From positions 1 through 46,227 of the IMG/VR virus record IMGVR_UViG_3300046001_009504: a DNA stretch of 46,227 nucleotides; one strand, given 5' to 3'. The translations under genes were made by a program, and so were the position numbers. This DNA is from a virus. The notes beneath the pieces were generated by a model, which saw only the letters and a list, made by a program, of their open reading frames with translations, did not search any database and was not told where the DNA came from. Numbering within the stretch: position 1 is the stretch's first letter; each line of letters begins with the position of its first letter. This document shows, piece by piece, positions 37,271 to 44,719 of the stretch.

Positions 37271-37277
37271 TTTAAAG

Positions 37278-37285
37278 ATATTTAT
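37278..37285 (+). promoter_or_regulatory. ATATTTAT motif before the ribonucleotide reductase gene
   Basis: The box lies 18 bases before the ATG. Its presence before a nucleotide-metabolism gene means the motif is not strictly limited to structural genes. Confidence 0.35.
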
Positions 37286-37303
37286 TGACCCAAAAATAAG
37301 ATT

Positions 37304-39154
37304 ATGAACACATCACAAAGTATATTATCGGACATTACAACATACATGAAGTATGCTCGTCACATTCCCGAAAAGTCTCGTCGTGAGGCTTGGGAAGAAA
37401 TAGTAGACCGAAACAAAGCAATGCATTTGCAAAAATTTCCTCAATTGAAAGATGAAATTGAAGAAGTCTACAAAATGGTTTACGCAAAAAAGGTTCTTCC
37501 TTCAATGAGAAGTTTACAATTTGCTGGAAAGCCTGCTGAAATTAACAATGCAAGAATGTTTAACTGTAGCTTCTTGCCTGTTGATGATTTTAGGAGTTTT
37601 AGTGAAGCAATGTTTTTGCTTCTTAGTGGATGTGGAGTTGGATTTTCGGTACAAAGTCACCATGTTGACAAGTTGCCCGAAATCAAAATTCCAACACGCG
37701 AAAAACGCTATTTAATTAACGACTCTATTGAAGGATGGGCAGATGCTGTCCACATGTTAATGAAAGCTTACTTAAAAGGTGGTGCTCGTCCTCGTTTTGA
37801 TTTTAGAGACATTCGTCCTAAAGGAGAACAATTGGTTACCGCCGGAGGTAAAGCACCAGGACCAGAACCTTTAAAAGAAGTATTGTTTCAAGTACAATTG
37901 ATTCTTGAGCGTAAACAATCAGGTGAAAAACTTACACCTTTAGAGTGTCACGACATTCTTTGTCACTTAGCTGATGCAGTATTATCAGGTGGTATTCGTA
38001 GAGCAGCATTGATTTCATTGTTTGATTTCGATGATGAAGAAATGTTAACATGTAAATTTGGAAGTTGGTGGGAAAACAGTCCACAACGTGGTAGAGCTAA
38101 TAACTCCGCTGTAGTTATGCGTCATAAAATCACAGAAGATGAATTTATGAAATTGTGGGAAAAAGTAGAAGCAAGTAACGCTGGTGAGCCAGGATTTTTA
38201 TTTTCAAATGATAAAGATTACGGAACTAACCCATGTGCTGAAATTGCTTTGAGACCTTATCAATTCTGTAACTTGTGTGAAATTAACGCTACAGATGTAG
38301 TTGACCAAGACGACTTTAATGCTCGTAGTAAGGCAGCTGCATTTATTGGTACACTACAAGCTAGTTACACTGATTTCCATTATTTACGTGACATTTGGAA
38401 GAAAACAACAGAACGTGACGCTTTATTGGGAGTAGGAATTACAGGCATTGCTAGTGGAAAGTTAGATAAAATTAACTTGAAACAAGGAGCAAAAGCTGCT
38501 AAAGATGAAAATGAAAGAGTAGCTAAATTGCTTGGTATTAATAAAGCAGCTCGTGTTACTACAGTAAAACCTAGTGGAACTAGTAGTTTAGTGTTGGGTT
38601 GTTCAAGTGGTATTCACGCTTGGCACGATAATCATTATATTCGTCGCATTAGAGTGGGTAAAAATGAAGCAATTTACACTTACTTAAGTATTTACCACCC
38701 CGAATTAGTAGAAGATGATATCTTCAAACCTACTCAACAAGCCGTTATTTCAGTACCTCAGGCTTCTCCATCAAGCGCTATTACAAGAGCTGAATCTACA
38801 TTTGATTTGTTAGAAAGAACAAAACGATTCAATTTAGAGTGGGTAAGAGCTGGACACAGAAAAGGAGAAAACCACAACAACGTATCTTGTACAATCAACG
38901 TAAAACAAGGTGAGTGGGCTCAAGTAGGACAATGGGTGTGGGATAATAGAGACACATATAATGCTATGTCGTTCTTACCTGAAGATCTTGGTACTTACAA
39001 ACAAGCTCCTTTTGAATCAATTACCGAAGAACAATTTGAAAAATTATCAGTAAATCTTCACACAATTGATTTAAGAAATGTTGTTGAAATGGCCGATAAT
39101 ACAAATTTAGTTGATCAAGCAGCTTGTGCAGGTAACAACTGTGAAATAGTTTAA
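37304..39154 (+). CDS. nrdJ: Class II (B12-dependent) ribonucleotide reductase
   Basis: A 616-residue protein resembling the monomeric adenosylcobalamin-dependent reductase. Visible are PSMRSLQFAG, MFNCSFLPVDD (first redox Cys), GCGVGFSVQ, SGGIRRAALISLFD, the active-site NPCAEIALRP (NxCxE), and a C-terminal cysteine pair in CAGNNCEIV that would relay electrons. No class I small subunit or class III activase lies nearby. It makes deoxyribonucleotides without a radical-generating partner but needs host cobalamin. It is somewhat shorter than the Lactobacillus enzyme (~740). Confidence 0.88.
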   Translation: MNTSQSILSDITTYMKYARHIPEKSRREAWEEIVDRNKAMHLQKFPQLKDEIEEVYKMVYAKKVLPSMRSLQFAGKPAEINNARMFNCSFLPVDDFRSFSEAMFLLLSGCGVGFSVQSHHVDKLPEIKIPTREKRYLINDSIEGWADAVHMLMKAYLKGGARPRFDFRDIRPKGEQLVTAGGKAPGPEPLKEVLFQVQLILERKQSGEKLTPLECHDILCHLADAVLSGGIRRAALISLFDFDDEEMLTCKFGSWWENSPQRGRANNSAVVMRHKITEDEFMKLWEKVEASNAGEPGFLFSNDKDYGTNPCAEIALRPYQFCNLCEINATDVVDQDDFNARSKAAAFIGTLQASYTDFHYLRDIWKKTTERDALLGVGITGIASGKLDKINLKQGAKAAKDENERVAKLLGINKAARVTTVKPSGTSSLVLGCSSGIHAWHDNHYIRRIRVGKNEAIYTYLSIYHPELVEDDIFKPTQQAVISVPQASPSSAITRAESTFDLLERTKRFNLEWVRAGHRKGENHNNVSCTINVKQGEWAQVGQWVWDNRDTYNAMSFLPEDLGTYKQAPFESITEEQFEKLSVNLHTIDLRNVVEMADNTNLVDQAACAGNNCEIV

Positions 39155-39181
39155 AATTAAACCTTGCAGCCCATGTAGAAG

Positions 39182-39206
39182 GGGAGTCAGTTATTTGACT
39201 CCCTTT
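39182..39206 (+). terminator. Rho-independent terminator after the reductase gene
   Basis: GGGAGTCA pairs with TGACTCCC around a short loop, followed by TTTC. It lies 28 bases after the reductase stop and ends the replication-gene transcript. Confidence 0.85.
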
Positions 39207-39207
39207 C

Positions 39208-39215
39208 ATATTTAT
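39208..39215 (+). promoter_or_regulatory. ATATTTAT motif, candidate late promoter element
   Basis: The box lies right after the terminator and 17 bases before the ATG of a 92-residue gene, the same terminator-then-box order as at 18258-18301. Confidence 0.45.
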
Positions 39216-39232
39216 ACTAAATAATAATTAAA

Positions 39233-39511
39233 ATGCAATCACAACTAGATATTTCAAAACACCCCTACGGTTTAGGTGGTGGAGCAATTTTAAGTGGATC
39301 CGTAACAGTATCCGTTGACGGTTTTTGGTATTATCCAATAACAGCTTCTGTAGCAAATGTTAAATTTGGTAATTTAAGTGGATCTACAGGTAACGTTAGT
39401 TATACAGCAGGAGTAGGAGTTTATGGAAATATTACTCAAGTAACTCAATCATCTGGTATAGCTATAGTATATTCAGGTTCAGCAGACGCTCCTTCTTACG
39501 TATTTAGTTAA
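39233..39511 (+). CDS. Small beta-rich, possibly structural protein
   Basis: A 92-residue protein rich in Ser, Gly, Val and Thr with almost no charged residues, opening QSQLDISKHPYGLGGGAIL. Alternating hydrophobic and small residues suggest an all-beta fold, as in small capsid decoration or fibre proteins. It is framed by a terminator plus ATATTTAT box upstream and a TTGG-type promoter downstream, so it is probably a single-gene late transcript. No family recognised. Confidence 0.5.
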   Translation: MQSQLDISKHPYGLGGGAILSGSVTVSVDGFWYYPITASVANVKFGNLSGSTGNVSYTAGVGVYGNITQVTQSSGIAIVYSGSADAPSYVFS

Positions 39512-39541
39512 TTGGATACTTAAATAAATTTTATTATAATA
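39512..39541 (+). promoter_or_regulatory. Predicted promoter, TTGG-N19-TATAAT class
   Basis: TTGGAT and TATAAT 17 bases apart, ending 5 bases before the dpdA-like ATG. It matches the site at 6950 at 26 of 30 positions. Predicted transcription would start at about the ATG itself. Confidence 0.6.
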
Positions 39542-39546
39542 TAGTT

Positions 39547-40326
39547 ATGATTAAAGTTTCTCACGAAGTACCTCTAGCTATGCTAGAAAAAAGTTTTGAG
39601 TTTAATGATTACGATTATTTTTTACCTACATTCGCTACAAACGAACAGTATTTAAATCATTTTATTGAGGCAAGAAAAAAGGGTAGATTTATTATTATGG
39701 ATAATGGTCTTTTTGAAAATGATCTAAAAGACGAATCAACATTGTTGTATTATTATGAAACGATTCAACCCGATATTTTTATTACACCTGATAGCTGGAA
39801 TGATAGTGATACTACGCTTGATAATTACAAAAATTGGAAAACAAAAGTTGACCCAAATAAAATTATGGTTGTACTCCAAGCTAAAGACATGTTTGAAGCG
39901 GAAGAATTATACGAAGCGTTAGCAAAAGACGGAGTAAAATACATAGGTTTCAACCATTTAGGTCAGTTTTATGATGATTTTTCAACTCATGCACATTTTG
40001 AAACTAGAAAAACATTAGGTCGATTAGAATTTATTAGTTTCTTAAAAGAAACAGGTAAATTAGATAAAGATATTCATCATCATTTGTTGGGTTGTAACCA
40101 AGCAGAAGAATTTAAATATTATCCTAGTGTAATTTTTCCTGAAATAAAAACTTGTGACACCTCAAATCCAGTAACATGTGCATTTGAAGGAATTGATTAT
40201 GAAAAACACAGAAACATTCTTACTAAACCAAATGTAAAGGTAGAGGATGTATTTGCTAGTACAGACAGAGGAAAACTGTGGTTAGCAGAAAAAAACATTA
40301 ACACATTTAAACAATTTTTATCTTAG
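39547..40326 (+). CDS. DpdA-like tRNA-guanine transglycosylase superfamily protein
   Basis: A 259-residue TIM-barrel-type protein. FIIMDNGLFEND (~residues 38-49), IFITPDSWNDSD (~76-87), VKYIGFNHLGQFY, HHHLLGCNQAEEFKYY and IKTCDTSNPVT resemble the order of TGT-fold motifs, with Asp residues in the PDSW and CDTSNP segments as candidate catalytic acids. Phage DpdA enzymes swap guanine in DNA for a 7-deazaguanine base such as preQ0. The queC-queD-queE-folE genes begin about 1.1 kb downstream and supply such a base. It has its own strong promoter. The alternative is another TGT-like enzyme acting on RNA. Confidence 0.65.
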   Translation: MIKVSHEVPLAMLEKSFEFNDYDYFLPTFATNEQYLNHFIEARKKGRFIIMDNGLFENDLKDESTLLYYYETIQPDIFITPDSWNDSDTTLDNYKNWKTKVDPNKIMVVLQAKDMFEAEELYEALAKDGVKYIGFNHLGQFYDDFSTHAHFETRKTLGRLEFISFLKETGKLDKDIHHHLLGCNQAEEFKYYPSVIFPEIKTCDTSNPVTCAFEGIDYEKHRNILTKPNVKVEDVFASTDRGKLWLAEKNINTFKQFLS

Positions 40327-40329
40327 AAT

Positions 40330-40524
40330 ATGATTCTTACAGCATATGATTTGAAGGCTAAACAAAAGGATGTTCCCTTCACAGAAGTTACAATTGAAAA
40401 AACAAAACGTGGTGGTTACATTGCTAAAGGTGTAAATGCAAGCGGAAACAAAATGTCATCTATTTTGTCTGAAGCTAAAGCATTAGCAGCTATTGAAGCA
40501 GGTACCGCTACTAAAGGTTTCTAA
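40330..40524 (+). CDS. Small phage protein of unknown function
   Basis: A 64-residue protein starting 3 bases after the DpdA-like gene. Features: KKD-type basic/acidic mix, a TKRGGYIAKGVNASGNKMSS core and an Ala-rich helix SEAKALAAIEAGTA. The RGGYxAKGxxxxGNKM pattern looks conserved across T4-like phages, but I know no function. It could assist the DpdA-like enzyme, judging only by its position. A terminator follows it. Confidence 0.55.
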   Translation: MILTAYDLKAKQKDVPFTEVTIEKTKRGGYIAKGVNASGNKMSSILSEAKALAAIEAGTATKGF

Positions 40525-40543
40525 ATTAACTTTGGTTCGACTT

Positions 40544-40575
40544 AAAAGGGGTTGGTTTTTACTAGCCCCTTTTTT
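40544..40575 (+). terminator. Rho-independent terminator after the dpdA-like pair
   Basis: GGGGTTGG pairs with CTAGCCCC (with two G-U pairs) around TTTTTA, followed by a T-run; flanking A/T can extend the stem. The loop matches those at 18258 and 31088. Confidence 0.85.
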
Positions 40576-40580
40576 ACATT

Positions 40581-40778
40581 ATGTATATGGAAGAAATGTT
40601 AAGCCTATATGATTATTTAGGAAAAGCAGCTGGTAAAGAACTTGGAGCAGCAGTAAACAACTTTGCTAAAGAAAATAAAATACCAGTTGCAATAAAAGAA
40701 GTTAGTAACCCTAAGTATAAGGGAAAAATTATGATGTATCCCAAATCATTTTTAGAAATATATTTTGAAGACAAATAA
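40581..40778 (+). CDS. Small protein of unknown function
   Basis: A 65-residue protein; a second in-frame ATG lies at 40587. It has the pattern LYDYLGKAAGKELGAAVNNFAKENKIPVAIKE, then YKGKIMMYPKSFLEIYFEDK. It is soluble, mixed alpha/beta and unrecognised. It is the first gene after the terminator and precedes the next gene by 3 bases. Confidence 0.5.
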   Translation: MYMEEMLSLYDYLGKAAGKELGAAVNNFAKENKIPVAIKEVSNPKYKGKIMMYPKSFLEIYFEDK

Positions 40779-40781
40779 GTT

Positions 40782-41033
40782 ATGGAAGACAAAATAGTTT
40801 TTGATAAAGACATGTGGAATACACTAATATCAATGTTACTATCTCCAGATATAGACAGTAGAAATTTAGCAATGGGAATGTTAGAAGGTGTTGATTATCT
40901 TAATCAAGATCAAATGTCTAGTTTTGAAAATCTTATGCATGATTTTTTAGGACTAACAAAAGACAATGCACCTGGTAAAGGCAAATTAGTTTATTTATAT
41001 TTTAGTCTTTTAAGTAAAGCAAATCGAATTTAA
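40782..41033 (+). CDS. Small acidic protein of unknown function
   Basis: An 83-residue, mostly helical protein with DKDMWNTLISMLLSPDIDSR and NLAMGMLEGVDY segments and a C-terminus LVYLYFSLLSKANRI. It looks like a small helical-repeat protein, with no membrane segment. It stands one base before the next gene in a tight operon leading to queC. Function unknown. Confidence 0.5.
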   Translation: MEDKIVFDKDMWNTLISMLLSPDIDSRNLAMGMLEGVDYLNQDQMSSFENLMHDFLGLTKDNAPGKGKLVYLYFSLLSKANRI

Positions 41034-41034
41034 A

Positions 41035-41475
41035 ATGACAACATCATTAACAACACCAAATCCACCAATAGGACAAATTACTAATCCAATAGGACAAATT
41101 ACTACAACAGGCACAAGTACAAACACTGCTTGGATAAATGGCAGTCCATTAACACAAATAAATCCCTGGCAATCAATACCAGGTGGTACCTCAAGTTTCA
41201 TTCAACCTGAACCAGCAAAAATAAAATTTACAGATACTCCACTAACTCATGACTACAGTGAATCAGAAGGAAAAACATTCCAGCATGAAGTAGCAGTAAT
41301 CAAAGTTACAAGAAACGACGAAGGATCAATCATTAAAAGTAAAATGGTAAAAGTATTTTGGGTTGAAACCAAAACACAAGGAAGCATTGATTATGCAGCC
41401 AGTAAAGACCCAGATGTAAGTGAATTGGAACCAGAAGATATTATTATTAAAACATTAAGAACAATAAGATTATAA
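41035..41475 (+). CDS. Protein of unknown function upstream of queC
   Basis: A 146-residue protein. The first ~60 residues are low-complexity Thr/Pro/Ile/Gln with a repeated PIGQIT element. The second half (FQHEVAVIKVTRNDEGSII to MVKVFWVETKTQGSIDYAAS) is a compact strand-rich domain. Its stop overlaps the queC start (TAATG), so the two are translationally coupled. No known family. Confidence 0.5.
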   Translation: MTTSLTTPNPPIGQITNPIGQITTTGTSTNTAWINGSPLTQINPWQSIPGGTSSFIQPEPAKIKFTDTPLTHDYSESEGKTFQHEVAVIKVTRNDEGSIIKSKMVKVFWVETKTQGSIDYAASKDPDVSELEPEDIIIKTLRTIRL

Positions 41476-42350
41476 TGAATAAACAAGCAGTTTTATCACT
41501 AAGTGGAGGAATGGACAGCTCCACATTGTTACTCCATCTACTTGCCGAGAGCTATGAAGTAACAGCACTGTCTTTTGACTATGGACAAAAACATAGAGTT
41601 GAACTTGAACGTGCTCAAGCGTTAGTCAACTACATTAATTCTCATTCTCGCTATGAAGATGAGTATTATTATCCAAAAGTTAAGTATCAAGTAATTAAAC
41701 TTGATGGTTTGAGTCAACTAATCAGTTCAGCACTTGTAACTGGAGGAGCAGAAGTTCCTGAAGGTCACTATGCTGAAGAAAACATGAAAGCAACAGTAGT
41801 ACCTAACAGAAACAAAATTTTTAGTTCAATTATTCAATCAGTAGCATTAAGTATTGCAAATGAAAAAAACACAGAAGTTGAAATCGCGATGGGCATTCAC
41901 GCAGGGGATCATGCAATTTATCCGGATTGCCGTAAGGAGTTTCGAGATATTGATTACGATGCTTTTTGTGCTGGTAACTGGGATGCTAATCGTGTCAAGT
42001 ATTATACTCCTTATATTAATGATGATAAGGCTGGTATTTTAAAAGATGGTTTGAGATGTTGTGAATTTTTACACTTGAATTTTGATAAAGTGTACTCAAG
42101 AACAAACACATCTTACAAACCAATTCAACATACTGTTTACTGGGAAGATAAAAGTGGTGAAACTTTATCATCTACAGAATGGTTCAGTGATTACAAATCA
42201 GCATCATCTGTAGAACGTGTTGAAGCTTTTATGAAGTTAGGTCGTAAAGATCCTGTTAACTATGCAGATGAATTTGGTCCTGTAGGTTGGGATTATGTTG
42301 TAGAATATGTAAAACAAATTTTAGACGAACATGAAACATCCAGATCCTAA
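41475..42350 (+). CDS. queC: QueC-like 7-cyano-7-deazaguanine synthase lacking zinc cysteines
   Basis: A 291-residue PP-loop ATPase. Family motifs: LSGGMDSSTLLLHLL (residues ~9-23), ALSFDYGQKHRVELERAQAL, TVVPNRNKIFSSIIQSVALSIA and MGIHAGDHAIYPDCRKEF. QueC converts CDG through the amide ADG to preQ0 using ATP and ammonia. The C-terminal zinc site (SCY then CxxCxxC before RxxAF) aligns with TSYKP and DYKSASSVERVEAF, so all four Cys appear replaced by Ser or Asp. The protein is also ~60 residues longer than usual. It may stop at ADG, use a different fold stabiliser, or make another product. First of the deazaguanine gene run. Confidence 0.82.
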   Translation: MNKQAVLSLSGGMDSSTLLLHLLAESYEVTALSFDYGQKHRVELERAQALVNYINSHSRYEDEYYYPKVKYQVIKLDGLSQLISSALVTGGAEVPEGHYAEENMKATVVPNRNKIFSSIIQSVALSIANEKNTEVEIAMGIHAGDHAIYPDCRKEFRDIDYDAFCAGNWDANRVKYYTPYINDDKAGILKDGLRCCEFLHLNFDKVYSRTNTSYKPIQHTVYWEDKSGETLSSTEWFSDYKSASSVERVEAFMKLGRKDPVNYADEFGPVGWDYVVEYVKQILDEHETSRS

Positions 42351-42486
42351 AAAACACCAGCAGATTAGTTTTATTAAATCTGCTATTCGAATTCTTGGTT
42401 ATGTATTTTTATTTTGGGACATCGAAGTAGCAGCTCTTACATTAGTAGCCAGTGAAGCAATTGGTATTTGGGAAGAATTAGTATGA
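42331..42486 (+). CDS. Small membrane protein between queC and the phosphoribosyltransferase gene
   Basis: A 51-residue ORF (MKHPDPKKHQQISFIKSAIR opening) in the only stretch between queC and the next ATG. It overlaps queC by 20 bases and the next gene by 4 (ATGA), fitting the operon's coupled style. After a polar N-terminus it has a hydrophobic segment, IRILGYVFLFWDIEVAALTL, and an acidic end IWEELV. Small proteins with this plan are common in phages. Function unknown. Confidence 0.65.
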   Translation: MKHPDPKKHQQISFIKSAIRILGYVFLFWDIEVAALTLVASEAIGIWEELV

Positions 42487-42989
42487 AAACTTTACTCACC
42501 CCTTATCAAATAAGAGCTGGTGTTCTATCAATAACTGAAAAATTAATGACAAGGCACAACCCCACTACTCCTATCGTAATGATAGGAGTAATGCGAGGTG
42601 GGTTTATGTTTTATAATGATTTAGTTCGTGAAATGCAAAATTATAATGTTATTTGTGATTTTGTAAATTGTAAAAGTTACGATGGTGTAGAAAATACTGG
42701 TTTTAAAATGTTGTTAGACAGCAGAGTAGACGTAACAGACAAACACGTTTACTTAGTAGATGACATTTTAGACAGTGGAATCACTTATGAGTACTTGAAA
42801 GTTCACTATGAATATAAAAATGCTCGCAGTGTTGAAGGTATTTTTGCGTTGAAAAAATACAACGAAAAATACAAACAAGAAATGTGTATCCTATCTCTTC
42901 CACCAAAAGACGAAAGATGGTTATTTGGTTATGGAATGGACGATGAAGACGGAGGAAACAGACATCAAAAAGGAATTTATTGGAAATAA
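42483..42989 (+). CDS. Phosphoribosyltransferase (HPRT-like)
   Basis: A 168-residue product from ATG 42483; a TTG 15 bases upstream is also in frame but lies in the preceding gene. The PRPP-binding loop YLVDDILDSGITYEYL is near residues 92-107, and TPIVMIGVMRGGFMFYNDLV near the N-terminus matches the PPi loop of type I phosphoribosyltransferases. HPRT-like enzymes join PRPP to hypoxanthine or guanine. Inside a 7-deazaguanine operon it could salvage purine, or attach ribose phosphate to a deazapurine base; the latter is speculation. Confidence 0.8.
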   Translation: MKTLLTPYQIRAGVLSITEKLMTRHNPTTPIVMIGVMRGGFMFYNDLVREMQNYNVICDFVNCKSYDGVENTGFKMLLDSRVDVTDKHVYLVDDILDSGITYEYLKVHYEYKNARSVEGIFALKKYNEKYKQEMCILSLPPKDERWLFGYGMDDEDGGNRHQKGIYWK

Positions 42990-43009
42990 TTAAAAAATTT
43001 ATTATTATA
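42980..43009 (+). promoter_or_regulatory. Predicted promoter, TTGG-N19-TATTAT
   Basis: TTGGAA and TATTAT with the class-specific 17-base spacing, overlapping the end of the phosphoribosyltransferase gene. It ends 5 bases before ATG 43015, so the transcript would start about at that ATG. Confidence 0.5.
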
Positions 43010-43014
43010 TGTAT

Positions 43015-43527
43015 ATGAAAACATTTAAATCAACTAAATTATTTGATGGATACTCAGCTTGTTTCCGTCAATGGAAAGCAGAAGGAACTCATTGTAGGTT
43101 CTTGCATGGATACGCAGTTAGTTTTAGAGTATGGTTTGAAGGTGATCTAGATCATAGAAACTGGGTTTGGGATTTTGGTGGAATGAAACGAGCAACTCAT
43201 ACTATTGATGGAATGATGCCTAAAGATTATTTTGCTTACTTGTTAGATCACACAACAATTGTGGCTCAAGATGATCCATACTTACCTACATTTAAACAAA
43301 TGGATGAAGATGGAGTAATTCAATTGCGTGTTGTTCCTAGTGTTGGTTGTGAACGATTTGCTGAGTTCTTATACTATAAAATCAACAGATTCTTAAGAGA
43401 AGAAACAAATGGTCGAGTAAAAGCAAGTAAAGTAGAAGTTTACGAACACGAACGCAACTCAGCTAGCTACGAAGAAAAAGATTATCAATCAATGTCTTAC
43501 CAATCAAACTCAAAATACGAATTCTAA
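43015..43527 (+). CDS. queD: QueD-like 6-carboxytetrahydropterin synthase, variant metal site
   Basis: A 170-residue product from ATG 43015; ATG 43009 is also in frame, but the promoter spacing favours the second. It matches the PTPS/QueD family: the catalytic Cys in THCRFLHGYAVSF (~residues 26-38), DLDHRNWVWDFGGMKRA, LDHTTIVAQDDPYLPT (catalytic His) and VEVYEHERNSASY (Glu). QueD turns dihydroneopterin triphosphate into CPH4. The usual HGH is HGY, and the first zinc His (AAHR in E. coli) is Phe (SACFRQ), so two of three zinc ligands differ. Its stop overlaps the queE start. Confidence 0.85.
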   Translation: MKTFKSTKLFDGYSACFRQWKAEGTHCRFLHGYAVSFRVWFEGDLDHRNWVWDFGGMKRATHTIDGMMPKDYFAYLLDHTTIVAQDDPYLPTFKQMDEDGVIQLRVVPSVGCERFAEFLYYKINRFLREETNGRVKASKVEVYEHERNSASYEEKDYQSMSYQSNSKYEF

Positions 43528-44318
43528 TGACAAAAGAAGATAAAAAACCCGGACGCATTCTTGACTATAATAAAAAATTACCTGTACTTGAGGTTTATAC
43601 CTGTGTGCAATCCGAAGGTTCAAGACAAGGTCGTCCAACAGTAGCAATTAGAACAACAGGTTGTACTCACAGATGTTGGTTTGGTGCAGGTGGGTGGTGT
43701 GATAGTTGGTACACAAGTATTCACCCTGAAAAAGGCATTTATACATTTAATGACATTATTAAAATTTATGATGAAAATCCTGAAATTACAGAAATGATGT
43801 TGACTGGTGGTTCACCTACTATGCAACCTGATCTTTGTAATGAATTAACTCACTTTGCTCATGAACGTGGTATATGCATAACCATTGAAACAGAAGGTAG
43901 CCACTTTGTTGAAACCGATTACCCGTTTGGATTGGTATCTTTATCTCCAAAGTTTGCTAATTCTATTCCTGCTCTTAATGTTGAAACACCAATGGGTAAG
44001 CTCGTAGATCAGAAAATGATTGACCAACACAACAAACTTCGTTTGAATAAAGAAGCAATTCGTAAAACTTTAGATTACCACACAGACTATCATTACAAAC
44101 CAGTTTATGATGGTACTGAAGAAAATATTCAAGAAATTGAGGCATTTAGGATTGAAATGAATATTCCTAAAAACAAAACATGGTTAATGCCTGCAGGTGA
44201 TACTAGAGAAGAATTGATTAAGCAATATCCAATTTCATTAGAAAAAGCATTTGAGATGGGTTACAATTGGACTGGTAGAGATCATATTATAAGTTACGAT
44301 ACTAAAAGAGCTGTTTAA
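43527..44318 (+). CDS. queE: QueE-like radical SAM 7-carboxy-7-deazaguanine synthase
   Basis: A 263-residue radical SAM protein. SEGSRQGRPTVAIRTTGC leads to the cluster motif GCTHRCWFGAGGWCDSW, giving CX3CX7C instead of the common CX3CX2C, so there is an insertion before the third Cys. MLTGGSPTMQP is the GGE-like SAM motif, and ITIETEGSHF and SLSPKF are typical of QueE. QueE converts CPH4 to CDG. Between queD and a thioesterase gene, with TAATG overlaps on both sides. QueE function is strongly supported by the context. Confidence 0.87.
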   Translation: MTKEDKKPGRILDYNKKLPVLEVYTCVQSEGSRQGRPTVAIRTTGCTHRCWFGAGGWCDSWYTSIHPEKGIYTFNDIIKIYDENPEITEMMLTGGSPTMQPDLCNELTHFAHERGICITIETEGSHFVETDYPFGLVSLSPKFANSIPALNVETPMGKLVDQKMIDQHNKLRLNKEAIRKTLDYHTDYHYKPVYDGTEENIQEIEAFRIEMNIPKNKTWLMPAGDTREELIKQYPISLEKAFEMGYNWTGRDHIISYDTKRAV

Positions 44319-44719
44319 TGGACTTACTAGCAACCCACCCAGTTAAAAAATCAGATTTAGGCTTTCACGGTAATCTATTCGGCGGCAAATTGCTTAGCTG
44401 GATAGATGCTGCTGTTGCTGCCTATGCAATGGAAAAATGTAGAAGTCAAAACATGATTACTATTGCTATGGATAAATGTGTATTTTTAAAACCAGCTAAA
44501 GAAAAACAACTTGTTAAAATATATGGTGAGATGGTAAGAGTAGGAAATACATCAGCTACTTTTAATATTGAGGCAAGAGGATATAATGTATTTAGAGGTG
44601 ATGAAGTTATTTTATTAGCTACAAATATGACTTTTGTTAGAGTAGATGAAGAAGGTGTTCCAATTCCCATTTCAGAACAAGTAAAAAGAATGTTTAAAAT
44701 ACCTGAATCAAAATTATGA
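44318..44719 (+). CDS. Acyl-CoA thioesterase, hotdog fold (YciA/BFIT-like)
   Basis: A 133-residue hotdog protein. LGFHGNLFGGKLLSWIDAAV (residues ~14-33) is the acyl-CoA hydrolase signature with the catalytic Asp, followed by the strand MDKCVFLKPAKEKQLVKI and LLATNMTFVRVDEEG. The family hydrolyses acyl-CoA thioesters. It is coupled by overlaps to queE and to the next gene, an odd place for a lipid enzyme. It might act on host lipid or CoA pools or have been adapted to another ester or thioester in the pathway. Confidence 0.82.
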   Translation: MDLLATHPVKKSDLGFHGNLFGGKLLSWIDAAVAAYAMEKCRSQNMITIAMDKCVFLKPAKEKQLVKIYGEMVRVGNTSATFNIEARGYNVFRGDEVILLATNMTFVRVDEEGVPIPISEQVKRMFKIPESKL

